From positions 13,348 through 77,347 of the forward strand of contig JBCFAO010000015.1 in NCBI GenBank assembly GCA_038562165.1: a DNA stretch of 64,000 nucleotides, read 5' to 3'. Of the stretch, positions 16,852-26,265 are shown piece after piece. This DNA comes from WRMS01 sp038562165 (GTDB lineage: Bacteria; Bacillota; Peptococcia; DRI-13; UBA5745). How positions within the stretch are numbered: the first letter of the stretch is position 1; the number at the start of each line of letters is the position of its first letter. The notes beneath the pieces were generated by a model. It made no database searches. It saw only the letters and a list, made by a program, of their open reading frames with translations, and was not told the origin of the DNA. The position numbers and the translations under genes are program-made.

Positions 16852-18972
16852 TTATTTTTTTTCCTGACGCAAAACTTCTTTCCGGGAGAGATTGACTCTG
16901 CCCTGTCTGTCGATTTCCGTCACCTTAACGGTGATGATATCGCCCACATTAACTACATCTTCAACTTTGTTAACCCGTTCTTCCGCCAGGTGGGAAATAT
17001 GAACCAGGCCTTCTTTACCGGGCAGCACTTCCACAAAGGCTCCAAAATTCATGATTCTGGTGACCTTACCCGTGTAAACTTCGCCGACTTCCACTTCCCT
17101 GGTCAGGTCGCGGACAATTTGCATAGCCCGTTCCCCTGCTGCCGCATCGCTGGTGGCAATCATCACCAGACCGCTGTCCTCGATGTCAATCTTGACGCCG
17201 GTTTCCTCAATAATCTTCTTAATTACTTTGCCGCCTGGTCCGATGACTTCCCGAATCTTATCGGGATCAATGGTCATGGTCAGAATTCTGGGGGCAAAAG
17301 GCGACATTTCCGGACGGGGCTTGTCGATGACTTCCAGTATCTTCTCCATAATATGCATACGGCCTTTCTTGGCCTGAGCCAAGGCATCGGCCAAAATTTC
17401 CCTGGACAAGCCGTCTACCTTGATGTCCATCTGCAAAGCCGTAACGCCCTGAGCCGTGCCGGCCACTTTGAAGTCCATATCGCCGTGGTGATCTTCCAGG
17501 CCTTGGATATCGCTAAGAATCGTGTAATATTCGCCTTCCTTGATCAGGCCCATGGCGATACCGGCCACCGGCCGCTTAATGGGAACACCGGCATCCATCA
17601 GTGAGATGGTGCTGCCGCAAACGGAAGCCATAGATGATGAACCGTTGGATTCCAAGACTTCGGAAACCAGACGGATCGTATAAGGAAACTCCTCTAGAGA
17701 AGGAATCATGGGCTCCAAAGCCCGCTCTGCCAATGCGCCGTGACCGATTTCCCGGCGGCCGGGGCCTCTCATGGGCCTGGTCTCCCCTACGCTGTAAGGG
17801 GGGAAATTATAGTGATGCATATAGCGCTTGGAAGTCTCAACTCCAAGGCCGTCAAGAAGCTGATCCTCGCTGGAAGAACCTAAGGTAGTGACATTAAGAA
17901 CCTGGGTTTGGCCCCGGGTAAATAAGCCGCTGCCGTGAGTCCGGGGCAAAACGCCGGCCTCTACTTTAATAGGCCGAATTTCATCGGTAGCCCTGCCGTC
18001 AGGCCGGATTTTATCAATGCTGATCAGCCGGCGGACATGATCCTTCTCAATATCCTCCAGGATAGCAGCAATCTCTTTGGCCCGTTCCGGGAATTCTTCG
18101 ATGAATTTTTCCATAGTAGAAACTTTCACCTGATCCACAGCCGCCTCCCGGGCCAGTTTTTCCGGTGTCCGCAAAGCAGTCAGCATATTGGCTTCGGCAA
18201 AGCCCCGAACCGCCGCTGCCAGCTCCGGATCAAAAGCCGCCAGCACCGGTACCATTTTTTCTTTGGCCAGTCCCATAGCTAAAGCTTCCTGACGGAACTC
18301 CTCAATAAAAGCCGTGATTTTTTTGATGGCGTCATGGCCAAACATCATGGCGTCCAGGCAAGCTTCCTCGGATACCTCTTTAGCGCCGGCCTCCACCATC
18401 ATGATAGCATCGGCAGTGCCGGCCACCGTCAGGTTTAACAGGCTTTCGTCGTTTTGAGCCAAAGTGGGATTTAAGACAAACTCATCACCCATAAGACCTA
18501 CCGCTACCGTAGCTGTAGGCCCGTCGAAAGGTATATTGGAAATATGCAAAGCAGCGGCAGCGCCGATACCCGCCAAAATCTCCGGGGGATTGTCCTGCTC
18601 TACACTAAACACGGTAGCCACTACCTGAACTTCATTGCGGAAGCCCTCAGGGAATAAAGGCCGGATGGGCCGGTCAATGAGCCGGGCCGACAAAATGGCT
18701 TTTTCACTGGGCCGTCCTTCTCTTTTGATAAATCCGCCGGGAATCTTGCCCACGGAATACATTTTTTCTTCATACTCCACTGCCAGAGGGAAAAAATCGA
18801 TACCCTCCCTAATGGATTTTGAAGCGGTGGCGCTGACCAGTACACAAGTATCGCCGTAGCGGGCCATCACGGCGCCGCCGGCCTGTTTTGCCAGACGGCC
18901 TGTTTCCAGGCTTAAGGTCCGCCCTGCCAGCTCCATCTCCTTTCGCAACACCGTTGCATCACTATAAGGCAT
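16852..18972 (-). CDS. pnp: Polynucleotide phosphorylase
   Basis: Phosphorolytic 3'-5' exoribonuclease and degradosome component. It has two RNase PH domains separated by an all-helical linker, with catalytic-core RPDGRATDEIRPI and GSGLFTRGQTQ visible in the second, followed by KH (GPGGKVIKKIIEE) and S1 (GKVTRIMNFGAFVEVLPGKEGLVHISHL) domains. 706 aa is normal. It has its own promoter and is separated from rpsO by a terminator. The structured 300-nt leader could be the target of PNPase/RNase III autoregulation as in other bacteria. Confidence 0.98.
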   Translation of the reverse strand: MPYSDATVLRKEMELAGRTLSLETGRLAKQAGGAVMARYGDTCVLVSATASKSIREGIDFFPLAVEYEEKMYSVGKIPGGFIKREGRPSEKAILSARLIDRPIRPLFPEGFRNEVQVVATVFSVEQDNPPEILAGIGAAAALHISNIPFDGPTATVAVGLMGDEFVLNPTLAQNDESLLNLTVAGTADAIMMVEAGAKEVSEEACLDAMMFGHDAIKKITAFIEEFRQEALAMGLAKEKMVPVLAAFDPELAAAVRGFAEANMLTALRTPEKLAREAAVDQVKVSTMEKFIEEFPERAKEIAAILEDIEKDHVRRLISIDKIRPDGRATDEIRPIKVEAGVLPRTHGSGLFTRGQTQVLNVTTLGSSSEDQLLDGLGVETSKRYMHHYNFPPYSVGETRPMRGPGRREIGHGALAERALEPMIPSLEEFPYTIRLVSEVLESNGSSSMASVCGSTISLMDAGVPIKRPVAGIAMGLIKEGEYYTILSDIQGLEDHHGDMDFKVAGTAQGVTALQMDIKVDGLSREILADALAQAKKGRMHIMEKILEVIDKPRPEMSPFAPRILTMTIDPDKIREVIGPGGKVIKKIIEETGVKIDIEDSGLVMIATSDAAAGERAMQIVRDLTREVEVGEVYTGKVTRIMNFGAFVEVLPGKEGLVHISHLAEERVNKVEDVVNVGDIITVKVTEIDRQGRVNLSRKEVLRQEKK

Positions 18973-19018
18973 ATTACATTTCCTCCATTTTCTTCTGTCT
19001 CTTTTTGTTCTAAATCGT

Positions 19019-19047
19019 ATTGTACACGTTGATTATGATTTCCGCAA
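19019..19047 (-). promoter_or_regulatory. Promoter of pnp
   Basis: On the minus strand TTGCGG (19042-19047), exactly 17 nt, then TACAAT (19019-19024). It lies 46 nt upstream of the pnp start. Confidence 0.55.
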
Positions 19048-19283
19048 TTGTAATTTAAAATAAATGAAAGAAGGCGCCGCCGTTTTGCCGCTTTCTCCCG
19101 CGGTGAGATTCCAGAATACACGTCAGCCAGTAGCGGGTGATGGCAGTATAAGCGGAGTATGCTGCGCTGCCCCGGCGGCGCTTAAATTGCAGGTTTCAGC
19201 GCCACAGCCTGTCCATACCGCAGCCTAAAGGCTCTTTGTAATTCTAAGCTTTCCCATAACCTATTAAATCTATCATTTTTTGA
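19048..19283. other. rpsO-pnp gap with a GGCGCT/AGCGCC hairpin
   Basis: No gene is visible. One stem (19177-19182 with 19198-19203) encloses a TTGCAGGTTT motif resembling a half-unit of the GCAAAA repeat family seen at 40, 61 and 63 kb. The match is short and may be chance. Confidence 0.35.
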
Positions 19284-19336
19284 ACAAAAAAGAACTGCCG
19301 CCCCCTGGTTTGATTAAACCAATTTGCGACAGTTCC
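19284..19336 (-). terminator. Rho-independent terminator of rpsO
   Basis: On the minus strand GAACTG/CAGTTC and TGGTTT/AAACCA make a long interrupted stem followed by TTTTTTG. It ends 13 nt after the rpsO stop. Confidence 0.85.
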
Positions 19337-19348
19337 TCTGCTTTTGTT

Positions 19349-19618
19349 CTAGCGGCGAATGCCGTTAGCTTCAATAATGGTTTTATACCGGTTATAATCT
19401 TTGTTCTTGACATAATTCAGCAGACCCCGGCGAGCGCCGACCATTTTCAACAGGCCGCGGCGGCTATGATGATCCTTCTTGTGGATCTTCAGATGCTCCG
19501 TCAGGTAGTTGATGCGTTCGGTGAGAATGGCGATCTGCACCTCGGGAGAACCGGTATCCGATTCGTGAAGCCGATTTTTTTCGATTACACCTGTTTTTGA
19601 TTCTTTTGTCATTACCAT
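19349..19618 (-). CDS. rpsO: 30S ribosomal protein S15
   Basis: 89-aa primary rRNA-binding protein of the 30S platform. The family block DTGSPEVQIAILTERINYL and the C-terminal NKDYNRYKTIIEANGIRR are complete. It is expressed from its own repeat-borne promoter about 120 nt upstream and closed by a terminator, so it forms a single-gene transcript between ribF and pnp. The 120-nt leader could hold an S15 autoregulatory fold, but none is recognisable with confidence. Confidence 0.98.
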   Translation of the reverse strand: MVMTKESKTGVIEKNRLHESDTGSPEVQIAILTERINYLTEHLKIHKKDHHSRRGLLKMVGARRGLLNYVKNKDYNRYKTIIEANGIRR

Positions 19619-19740
19619 GGTTAATACCCCTCTCTTTTCCTATCCTTATTCGTCCGGCAATACCAGGTAAAACGGCGGTAACTCGTAAAACCGGGTAATG
19701 CTAAGGCTCCTTCAAGCTTTTGCCCTTAGAGCAATTGACA

Positions 19741-19820
19741 GTATTGAATTATAACGCCTCAGTAGAAAAAATTCAAGGGTGAATTTTTTCTTTCCTCTGT
19801 GCGTTTCAACGAGGCACAGG
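19741..19820 (-). promoter_or_regulatory. Repeat-borne promoter of rpsO (palindromic repeat family, copy A)
   Basis: On the minus strand TTGAAT (19771-19776), exactly 17 nt and TATAAT (19748-19753) form a strong promoter. The -35 lies in the right arm of a perfect 12-bp hairpin (AGAAAAAATTCA / TGAATTTTTTCT, 4-nt loop). The spacer CTGAGGCG and the upstream GAAACGCACAGAGGAAAG are shared with the copies near 39.8 kb, and partly with those at 41.8 and 54.06 kb. The upstream end of the element overlaps the ribF stop codon. Confidence 0.75.
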
Positions 19821-20837
19821 CAAATGATGATAGAAATCTTTATCATATGAAAAAATTGTCTCGATAGTTTTATACTTTTTCTCTAAATCTGCTTGCCAGC
19901 TATTTAAAGCTTCAATCGCATATTTTTCATCTATGGCTATTTGCCGGCGCAGGCCATCCAGATCGGCGAACGTCTTTTCCGGCCGCAGCCGGTCCGTTAA
20001 GGCCACCCGCAAGGTCTTGCCATACAGGTCCCCGGAAAAATTGATCAAGTTGGCCTCAAAGCTTGGCTTTTTGTCTTCCTGCTTCACTGTGGGCCGGATA
20101 CCTGCATTAATGACAGCCCGGTGAATAGAACCGTCCTCTTCTTGAACAAAGCCGCCGTAAACGCCGTAAGCTGGCCAAGTCAGCTCCTGGTTCAGTTCCA
20201 AATTGGCCGTAGGAAAGCCTAATCGGGTACCCAGCTTGTTGCCGCCGATGACTTTGCCCGTATAAATATGACTATGGCCCAACAGGGAGCAAGCTTCTTT
20301 CATATGCCCCTTCTCAATAAACCGGCGGATTTCCGTAGAACTGACGGTTTTTCCTTTATAAGTAATTTTCGGCAGAATACCGCAGGAAAAGCCGTAGATT
20401 TCCCCCAGCCGGCATAAGGTCTCACTTTTGCCGGCGCCGCCTTTTCCGAAGCTGTAGTTGAAGCCGCAGGCAGCCGTCCTGATCTGCAAAAGGCCCGCCA
20501 GGTAATCCCGGACGAAAGCCTCGGGGCTTAACCCGGCAAATTCCCGGTCAAAAGGCAGGATAAAAACATGGATATCGCCATAAGCCTGAATTAAGCGAAT
20601 CTTGTCCTCTAAAGTATTAAGATTACGGATGCCCCCATTGCCCCTTAATATTTTTAGAGGATGGGGCTCGATAAGCAGTACGCCTGCCTGACCGCCCTTT
20701 TCCCCGGCTGCCTGCAGCACGTAATCAAGGAGGGTCTGATGGCCCAGATGCAGACCGTCAAAATAGCCCAGGGCAACGTGAAGCTCGTGGGCGGCGGCAA
20801 AATCTGCGATTTTATTTTTTTCGTCCAGTACAACCAT
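19806..20837 (-). CDS. ribF: Bifunctional riboflavin kinase/FAD synthetase
   Basis: Converts riboflavin to FMN and then to FAD. The N-terminal nucleotidyltransferase domain has GYFDGLHLGHQ and SSTEIRR. The C-terminal flavokinase domain has GFPTANL and VINAGIRPT. At 343 aa it is about 30 residues longer than usual. The tail (after EKKYKTIETI) runs into the palindromic promoter repeat, whose conserved TTGAA supplies the TGA stop, so the C-terminus may have been altered by repeat insertion. It lies 17 nt after truB. Confidence 0.95.
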   Translation of the reverse strand: MVVLDEKNKIADFAAAHELHVALGYFDGLHLGHQTLLDYVLQAAGEKGGQAGVLLIEPHPLKILRGNGGIRNLNTLEDKIRLIQAYGDIHVFILPFDREFAGLSPEAFVRDYLAGLLQIRTAACGFNYSFGKGGAGKSETLCRLGEIYGFSCGILPKITYKGKTVSSTEIRRFIEKGHMKEACSLLGHSHIYTGKVIGGNKLGTRLGFPTANLELNQELTWPAYGVYGGFVQEEDGSIHRAVINAGIRPTVKQEDKKPSFEANLINFSGDLYGKTLRVALTDRLRPEKTFADLDGLRRQIAIDEKYAIEALNSWQADLEKKYKTIETIFSYDKDFYHHLPVPR

Positions 20838-20854
20838 ATGTTCTCCTAAGTATC

Positions 20855-21787
20855 CTAATTGAAGGTTTTGTCCGGTTTGAAAAGAATCCAGCCTTGTTTA
20901 TCACCGTAGCCGGCTTGCCAGGAACCTAAAGCCACTAAACGGCCCTCCTGGTCCAGGACGCAGCCTTTGCTTGCTGCCGCCTCTGCCGTTGGAAATTCGG
21001 AGGCCCGCAGCCACAAGGTCTGGCCCTGGCGAAGTCTTGCAGCCTCTCCTTCTGCCGCTATAGCTTGCGGCAGGCTAAATAAAGCCAGCTCTTTGGGAGC
21101 CAGCATCTCTGCGGAAAGGCTGCCCTTATCTTCTTTATGCTGCCGAATCTCCTCCAAAGTAAAGCTGTTTGCCAAAAAGCAAGGCCCTACAGATAAACGC
21201 AGCAAAAAGCTCATGGCGCCGCCGCTGTCCAGCAGCCGGGCTAAATCCCGGCAAAGCATGCGAACATATGTTCCGCTGCCGCATTCCACAATAAAGCGGA
21301 TTGTTGAACCCCGGCATTCCAATATCTGAAAGGAGCGGATGAATACCTCTCTTGCCATGCCGCTAACCACTTCGCCTTTGCGGGCCAAACGGTGCAGGCT
21401 TTGTCCCTGTTTTTTGACGGCGGAAAAGGCCGGCACCTCCTGGAGGATCCGGCCCTCCAAAGAGCCGGCGGCCCGCTGCACTCCTGCCAGGTCGCGGGCG
21501 GACTCCAGAGCGGGTACGGAAAAAGACCGTATCCTCTCTCCCCAGATATCCTGGGTATCCGTCTCGTAACCCAGTTCCAGTTCACCATAATAGCTTTTTT
21601 CGCCGCCGGACAAATAGTCCGCCAGCTTTGTGGCTTGGCCCAGGCAAACCGGCAGCACGCCAGCGGCCTGGGGATCCAAGGTGCCGCAATGGCCTATTTT
21701 CTTTTCTCCCAATGTCCGCCTTAAAAAAGATATGACATCATGGGAGGTCATACCGGGGGGTTTTAATACATTGATAATACCTTCCAC
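20855..21787 (-). CDS. truB: tRNA pseudouridine(55) synthase
   Basis: Forms pseudouridine 55 in the T-loop of tRNAs. The catalytic aspartate is D38 in GTLDPQAAGVLP. YGELELGYETDTQD and the GTYVRML block are intact, followed by a C-terminal PUA-like domain. 310 aa is normal. It sits between nrnA and ribF, the usual clostridial order. Confidence 0.97.
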   Translation of the reverse strand: MEGIINVLKPPGMTSHDVISFLRRTLGEKKIGHCGTLDPQAAGVLPVCLGQATKLADYLSGGEKSYYGELELGYETDTQDIWGERIRSFSVPALESARDLAGVQRAAGSLEGRILQEVPAFSAVKKQGQSLHRLARKGEVVSGMAREVFIRSFQILECRGSTIRFIVECGSGTYVRMLCRDLARLLDSGGAMSFLLRLSVGPCFLANSFTLEEIRQHKEDKGSLSAEMLAPKELALFSLPQAIAAEGEAARLRQGQTLWLRASEFPTAEAAASKGCVLDQEGRLVALGSWQAGYGDKQGWILFKPDKTFN

Positions 21788-21803
21788 TTTAAAACCTCCC
21801 CGA

Positions 21804-22769
21804 TTAGCTATTGGTCAAAGATTCCGTCAGTAATCGGCCGATTTTTTCTTTAGCCTTTTCAAAAGGCTCCTGAAGGGTACAACCGGCTGCCCGGACATGG
21901 CCGCCGCCCCCTAGAGAGGCCATAAAGGCTGAGCTGTCTAAAAAGTTCTTACTGCGCAGACTGGCCTTAATCAGGCCGGGGGAAGTCTCTTTCAGCAACA
22001 GGACGGCTTCAATGCCTTCAATACTGCGCAATACTTCAATGGTGTTGTCCGTTTCCGTATCTTGGAGTCCGCCAGCGGTCAGCAATTCATAAGGTAAAGC
22101 GCAAAGAATCCCTCGGCCTGCCGCCAGATATTCTATGCGCTCCATAACCTCCTGCAACAAAACCAGTTCCGCTTTGGGACGGTTCTCCCAAAGCTTCTGC
22201 CGAATCAGCGCCAAATCGGCGCCACAAGCCAGCAGCTTGGAAGCTATATCCAAAGTTTCACTACTGGTACTGCTGAAACGAAAGCCGCCGGTATCCGTGA
22301 CCAATGCCGTATAAAAGCAGGTAGCTGCTTCCGCCGGTACAGGCACGCCTTCCTCAAAAAGCAAGCGGCACAGTATCTGGGCTGTAGCCCCGGCTTGAGC
22401 ATCCACCCAGTTTAGTATGCCAAAATTGGGATTGCTGATATGGTGGTCTGCATTTAACAGCGCCTTTTTGGTGCCCAGAAAATACTCGCAGCGCTGCTGG
22501 TCCCCGCAGTCCACTAAAATCACTGCGGAATCCCTGGGTATACGCAATTCACCTTTGGGAACCTGCTGAATCAGATGCTGTCCCGGCATCCAGGAATAAG
22601 ATTCCGCTATAGGGTAGGGTCTGGGGAGCCTGGGCTTATAGCCCAGAGACTCCAAAACCAGACCCAGGCCTAAGCCGGAGCCCCAGGCGTCGCCATCAGG
22701 CCTTTCGTGAACCATAATCAGAATATCCTGCTGCTGATAAAGAAAAGGCTCTAATTGCTGCCAGTTCAT
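21804..22769 (-). CDS. nrnA: DHH-family bifunctional oligoribonuclease/pAp phosphatase
   Basis: Degrades 2-5-nt RNA fragments and dephosphorylates 3'-phosphoadenosine 5'-phosphate. The DHH motifs are DGDAWGS (usually DGDALGS), VDCGD and NADHHISN. The C-terminal DHHA1 domain ends with GGGGHVRAAG. Its start overlaps the end of rbfA by 4 nt, so translation is coupled. 321 aa is normal. Confidence 0.94.
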   Translation of the reverse strand: MNWQQLEPFLYQQQDILIMVHERPDGDAWGSGLGLGLVLESLGYKPRLPRPYPIAESYSWMPGQHLIQQVPKGELRIPRDSAVILVDCGDQQRCEYFLGTKKALLNADHHISNPNFGILNWVDAQAGATAQILCRLLFEEGVPVPAEAATCFYTALVTDTGGFRFSSTSSETLDIASKLLACGADLALIRQKLWENRPKAELVLLQEVMERIEYLAAGRGILCALPYELLTAGGLQDTETDNTIEVLRSIEGIEAVLLLKETSPGLIKASLRSKNFLDSSAFMASLGGGGHVRAAGCTLQEPFEKAKEKIGRLLTESLTNS

Positions 22770-23128
22770 GACTCTTTCCCTTCGCGGGCCTGCTGGTTTA
22801 ACAGCTCGTTGATCCTGGCCCCCACTTGAATAGAATTATCCGATCGAAAGGTCAATTCCGGTGTAAACCGCAAATTCAGGCGATTAGCCAGCTCTCCCCG
22901 AATAAAACCAACCGCTTGTTTAAAAGCTTTAACAATATGGGCTTGCTCTTCGGTATTGCCCAAACAGCTTAGGTAAATGGTAGCGGTACTGATATCCCGG
23001 CTAACCTCCACATGGGTAACGCTAACCAGCCCGCTTTTGACTCTGGGATCTTTCATATCCTCCCGGATGATTTCCGACAGCTCTCTTTTGATCTCCTCGG
23101 CCACTCTGTCTTTGCGATGAGAAGTCAT
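22766..23128 (-). CDS. rbfA: Ribosome-binding factor A
   Basis: Small KH-like factor for late 30S maturation and cold adaptation. It starts with the family sequence MTSHRKDRVAEEIKRELSEI, preceded by GGAAGG. Frames reaching to 23158 would overlap the infB stop and add ten unusual residues, so I use the inner ATG (120 aa). YLSCLGNTEEQ and RFTPELTFRSDNS are the conserved core. Confidence 0.95.
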   Translation of the reverse strand: MTSHRKDRVAEEIKRELSEIIREDMKDPRVKSGLVSVTHVEVSRDISTATIYLSCLGNTEEQAHIVKAFKQAVGFIRGELANRLNLRFTPELTFRSDNSIQVGARINELLNQQAREGKES

Positions 23129-23154
23129 AGCGCCAACCTTCCTTTCTGGAAGCA

Positions 23155-26100
23155 TCAAGTTAATTCTCTCTTGATTTCCTCCATAATAAAGCCTTCGATA
23201 TTATCCCCAATCTGGAAGTCATTAAACCGGTCAATACCGATACCGCACTCGAAGTTTGTAGCCACTTCCTTGACATCGTCTTTAAAGCGGCGCAACGAGC
23301 CTAAACTTCCTTCAAAAATAACGATATTATCCCGAATCACCCTGACTTGACAGCCCCGGGTAATTTTGCCCTCCAAAATATAACAGCCGGCAATAGCACC
23401 CACTTTAGGTACTCTGATGACCTGGCGAACCTCTGCCCGGCCGATAACCGACTCCCTGATCTCCGGCTTCAGAAGACCGGAAAGGGCAGACTTTACGTCC
23501 TCAATGGCATTGTAAATTACCCGGTATAAGCGGATATCTACTTGGTTTGCTTCGGCGGCCTTTCTGGCGTTAACATCGGGACGTACATTAAAGCCCAAGA
23601 TAATAGCGTTGGAGGCGGAAGCAAAATCCACATCGGCCTCGGTGATACCGCCCACACCCTGGTGAATGGTCTGCACCCTTACTTCGTCGTTGGACAGCTT
23701 TTCCAGGGAAGATTTTAAAGCTTCGATAGAACCCTGGACGTCGGCCTTGATGATGATATTCAGATCTTTTACCTCACCGGTTTGAATCTGAGCAAACAGA
23801 TCATCGAGAGAGATACGGCTCCGGGAATGAATTACTTCCTCCCGCTTTACTGCCGTCCTTTCGCTGGCGATTTGCTTAGCTAAACGTTCGTCGGCTACGG
23901 CCTGGAATATGTCGCCGGCCTGAGGAACTTCTGATAAACCGACAATTTCCACCGGTGTGGAAGGACCGGCTTTCTTTAGCTGCCTGCCCCGCTCGTCATT
24001 CATAGCTCTAACCCGGCCTTGGGCCGTACCGGCAATCACGAAGTCGCCTGTCTCCAAGGTACCGTTTTGCACCAGCACCGTAGCCACCGGGCCCCTGCCC
24101 TTATCTAATTTGGCCTCGACGACTACGCCTTTGGCCTTACGGTCCGGATTGGCTTTTAAATCGCCCATATCCGCCACTAGCAGAACCATCTCCAGCAATT
24201 GATCGATGCCCTGCCGGGTCTTGGCAGATACTTCCGCAAATACCGTATCGCCGCCCCAGTCTTCGGTAACCAGGCCATGCTCCGTCAGTTCTTGCTTGAT
24301 CCGCTCAGGGTTGGCTCCTTCTTTATCGATCTTGTTGACGGCTACGATAATAGGCACCTTGGCGCCTTTGGCATGATTGATGGCTTCTATGGTCTGAGGC
24401 ATGACACCGTCGTCGGCAGCCACTACCAGTATAGCAATATCGGTGCATTGAGCGCCTCTGGCCCGCATAGCGGTAAAGGCTTCATGACCCGGCGTATCCA
24501 AAAAGGTAATTTTGCGATTGTTGATTTCTACCTGATAAGCGCCAATATGCTGAGTAATACCGCCGGCCTCGGAAGCCTGAACATTGGCTTTGCGGATAGC
24601 ATCCAGCAAAGAGGTTTTGCCGTGGTCTACGTGGCCCATAATGGTGACTACCGGCGGCCTTTCTTTCAGGCTGGCGGGATCATCGGCCTCTTCTGCGGCA
24701 ATCAGGATGTCTTCCTTGGTGGCCTTGGCCTCTACCTGTGTGCCAAATTCTTGGCCCAGGAGAATCAAGGTGTCCATATCCAGCTCTTGATTGATATTGG
24801 CCATAACACCCAGGGAAATCAGCTTCTTGATGATATCTCCCGTTTTCCGGCCCAGAAGGTGGGCAAACTCCATAACGGTAGTAGGCCCTTCCAGGGTAAT
24901 ATTTTTAATGACCACCGGCGCCGGCTCTTGCCGCTGAGGTTTGCCTCTGTCCCGGCCGCCCTTGCCTCTGTTGCGGTTGTTTCTTATGTCCTCGGGCCTT
25001 GTCTGCTTACGGTTGGGGGTGCGGGAGATGCCGCCTCTGTCGTAAGCTTTTTCGCCTACGGCATTCTCAACCTTATTGAGGAAACGGCTGTCTTCCTCTG
25101 TGGCAGAGCCCAGGTGAGTCAGCTGATCTGCAGTGTCCCGGCCGATAGTCGGCGCCTTCGGTCCTTTATTAAAACCTTTGGAACGGTTATCTACAGGCGC
25201 TCCCGGACGGCGGGGCTTCTGCTGCTGTGCAGCCCCCGGAACCTGCGTATATCTATCCGTATTGTTCCGGCCCTGGCCTTGACCCTGGCCGGCAAAACGT
25301 CCGCCTTGACCCGGTTTGCGGCCTTGGTTCTGGCCTTGGCCCTGCTGCCCGGGCGCCTGCCCCTGGTTCTGGTGCTGGCCTTGATGTTGGCCCTGGTGCT
25401 GGCCTTGATGTTGGCCCTGGTGCTGGCCTTGATGTTGGCCCTGGTGCTGGCTTTGCTCTCCTGCCTGGGCGCCGCCGCCCTGGGGTCTGCCCTGACCTTG
25501 GCCCATGGGTTTGGCCCCAGGCCTATTGCCTTGATCGGCAGGCCGGGGTCCTTGGTTGCGGTTTCTGTTTTGATCAAAGCCCTGACGCGGGCCTTGACCG
25601 CCCTGTCCACCTTGCCCTCCCTGAGTCATGCCGCTGCGTTGCTGCTGCTGAGGCTGAGGCCTTTGGCCCTGCTGCTGGGATTGCGGCTGCTGCCTTTGAC
25701 CCTGCTGCTGGGGTTGCGGCCTTTGGCCCTGGGCCCCGGCAGGTTGTCCGCCAGGGCTAAAGCTCCGGTTTCCCGGGCCGGCATTTCTCTGCTTGTCGCC
25801 GGTAAAGCTTCTGGCCGTAGCCTGAGCTTCCTGGGGACTGATGCTGTCGCCGGGCTGACGGCTTCTGGCTGCCGGACCGGGCTGGCTGCCGGCGGCTACC
25901 GGCCTGGCCCCGGCGGGGCGCTGTCCGCCGCCTGCTGAGCCTGCGCCGGCACTGCCGGAGCCGGCATTACCGCCAACATTACTCTGCTGCTGACCCTGGC
26001 CAAAGCCGGGTTCCCGTACAGCAGGACGATTCTTCAGTCCCGACAGGGGAGGCTTTTCTTTCTTTTCTACAGGTCTTGGTATAGGTTCGGCATTGGGATC

Positions 26101-26265
26101 TCCCAAGTGTTTAAGTACCATAGCTTTAATCCGGTTCACCTCGTTACCTGGTATCGTACTCATATGATTTTTCATGGGCAGGCCCAACTCAATCATGGTT
26201 TCCAACAAGACTTTGCTGTTCATGTCCATTTCTTTTGCTAATTCGTATACTCGAATAGTAGCCAT
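23155..26265 (-). CDS. infB: Translation initiation factor IF-2 with extended low-complexity linker
   Basis: GTPase placing initiator tRNA on the 30S subunit. IF2_N subdomain 1 covers residues 3-57 and subdomain 2 roughly 457-510. The G domain begins near 541 (GHVDHGKT, DTPGHE, NKID), with domains II-IV following. Between the two N subdomains lies a roughly 400-residue Q/G/R/P-rich disordered linker with a perfect HQGQ run at about 270-298. At 1036 aa it is far longer than the roughly 720-aa B. subtilis form. The catalytic part is normal. Confidence 0.97.
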   Translation of the reverse strand: MATIRVYELAKEMDMNSKVLLETMIELGLPMKNHMSTIPGNEVNRIKAMVLKHLGDPNAEPIPRPVEKKEKPPLSGLKNRPAVREPGFGQGQQQSNVGGNAGSGSAGAGSAGGGQRPAGARPVAAGSQPGPAARSRQPGDSISPQEAQATARSFTGDKQRNAGPGNRSFSPGGQPAGAQGQRPQPQQQGQRQQPQSQQQGQRPQPQQQQRSGMTQGGQGGQGGQGPRQGFDQNRNRNQGPRPADQGNRPGAKPMGQGQGRPQGGGAQAGEQSQHQGQHQGQHQGQHQGQHQGQHQGQHQNQGQAPGQQGQGQNQGRKPGQGGRFAGQGQGQGRNNTDRYTQVPGAAQQQKPRRPGAPVDNRSKGFNKGPKAPTIGRDTADQLTHLGSATEEDSRFLNKVENAVGEKAYDRGGISRTPNRKQTRPEDIRNNRNRGKGGRDRGKPQRQEPAPVVIKNITLEGPTTVMEFAHLLGRKTGDIIKKLISLGVMANINQELDMDTLILLGQEFGTQVEAKATKEDILIAAEEADDPASLKERPPVVTIMGHVDHGKTSLLDAIRKANVQASEAGGITQHIGAYQVEINNRKITFLDTPGHEAFTAMRARGAQCTDIAILVVAADDGVMPQTIEAINHAKGAKVPIIVAVNKIDKEGANPERIKQELTEHGLVTEDWGGDTVFAEVSAKTRQGIDQLLEMVLLVADMGDLKANPDRKAKGVVVEAKLDKGRGPVATVLVQNGTLETGDFVIAGTAQGRVRAMNDERGRQLKKAGPSTPVEIVGLSEVPQAGDIFQAVADERLAKQIASERTAVKREEVIHSRSRISLDDLFAQIQTGEVKDLNIIIKADVQGSIEALKSSLEKLSNDEVRVQTIHQGVGGITEADVDFASASNAIILGFNVRPDVNARKAAEANQVDIRLYRVIYNAIEDVKSALSGLLKPEIRESVIGRAEVRQVIRVPKVGAIAGCYILEGKITRGCQVRVIRDNIVIFEGSLGSLRRFKDDVKEVATNFECGIGIDRFNDFQIGDNIEGFIMEEIKRELT
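25370..25453 (-). repeat. infB: 24-bp tandem repeat inside infB (HQGQ run)
   Basis: A 24-nt unit (CTGGTGCTGG-CCTTGATGTTGGCC on the plus strand) is repeated about 3.5 times, encoding HQGQHQGQ. The near-identity at the DNA level suggests recent slippage and probable strain-to-strain length variation. Confidence 0.85.

Noticed and set aside
24199..25938. 579-codon plus-strand open frame opposite infB
   Set aside because: It is the antisense of the Q/G-rich IF-2 linker. Its composition (Leu/Ala/Gly runs) comes from the CAG/GGC-rich repeat, and it has no family match or sensible ribosome site.
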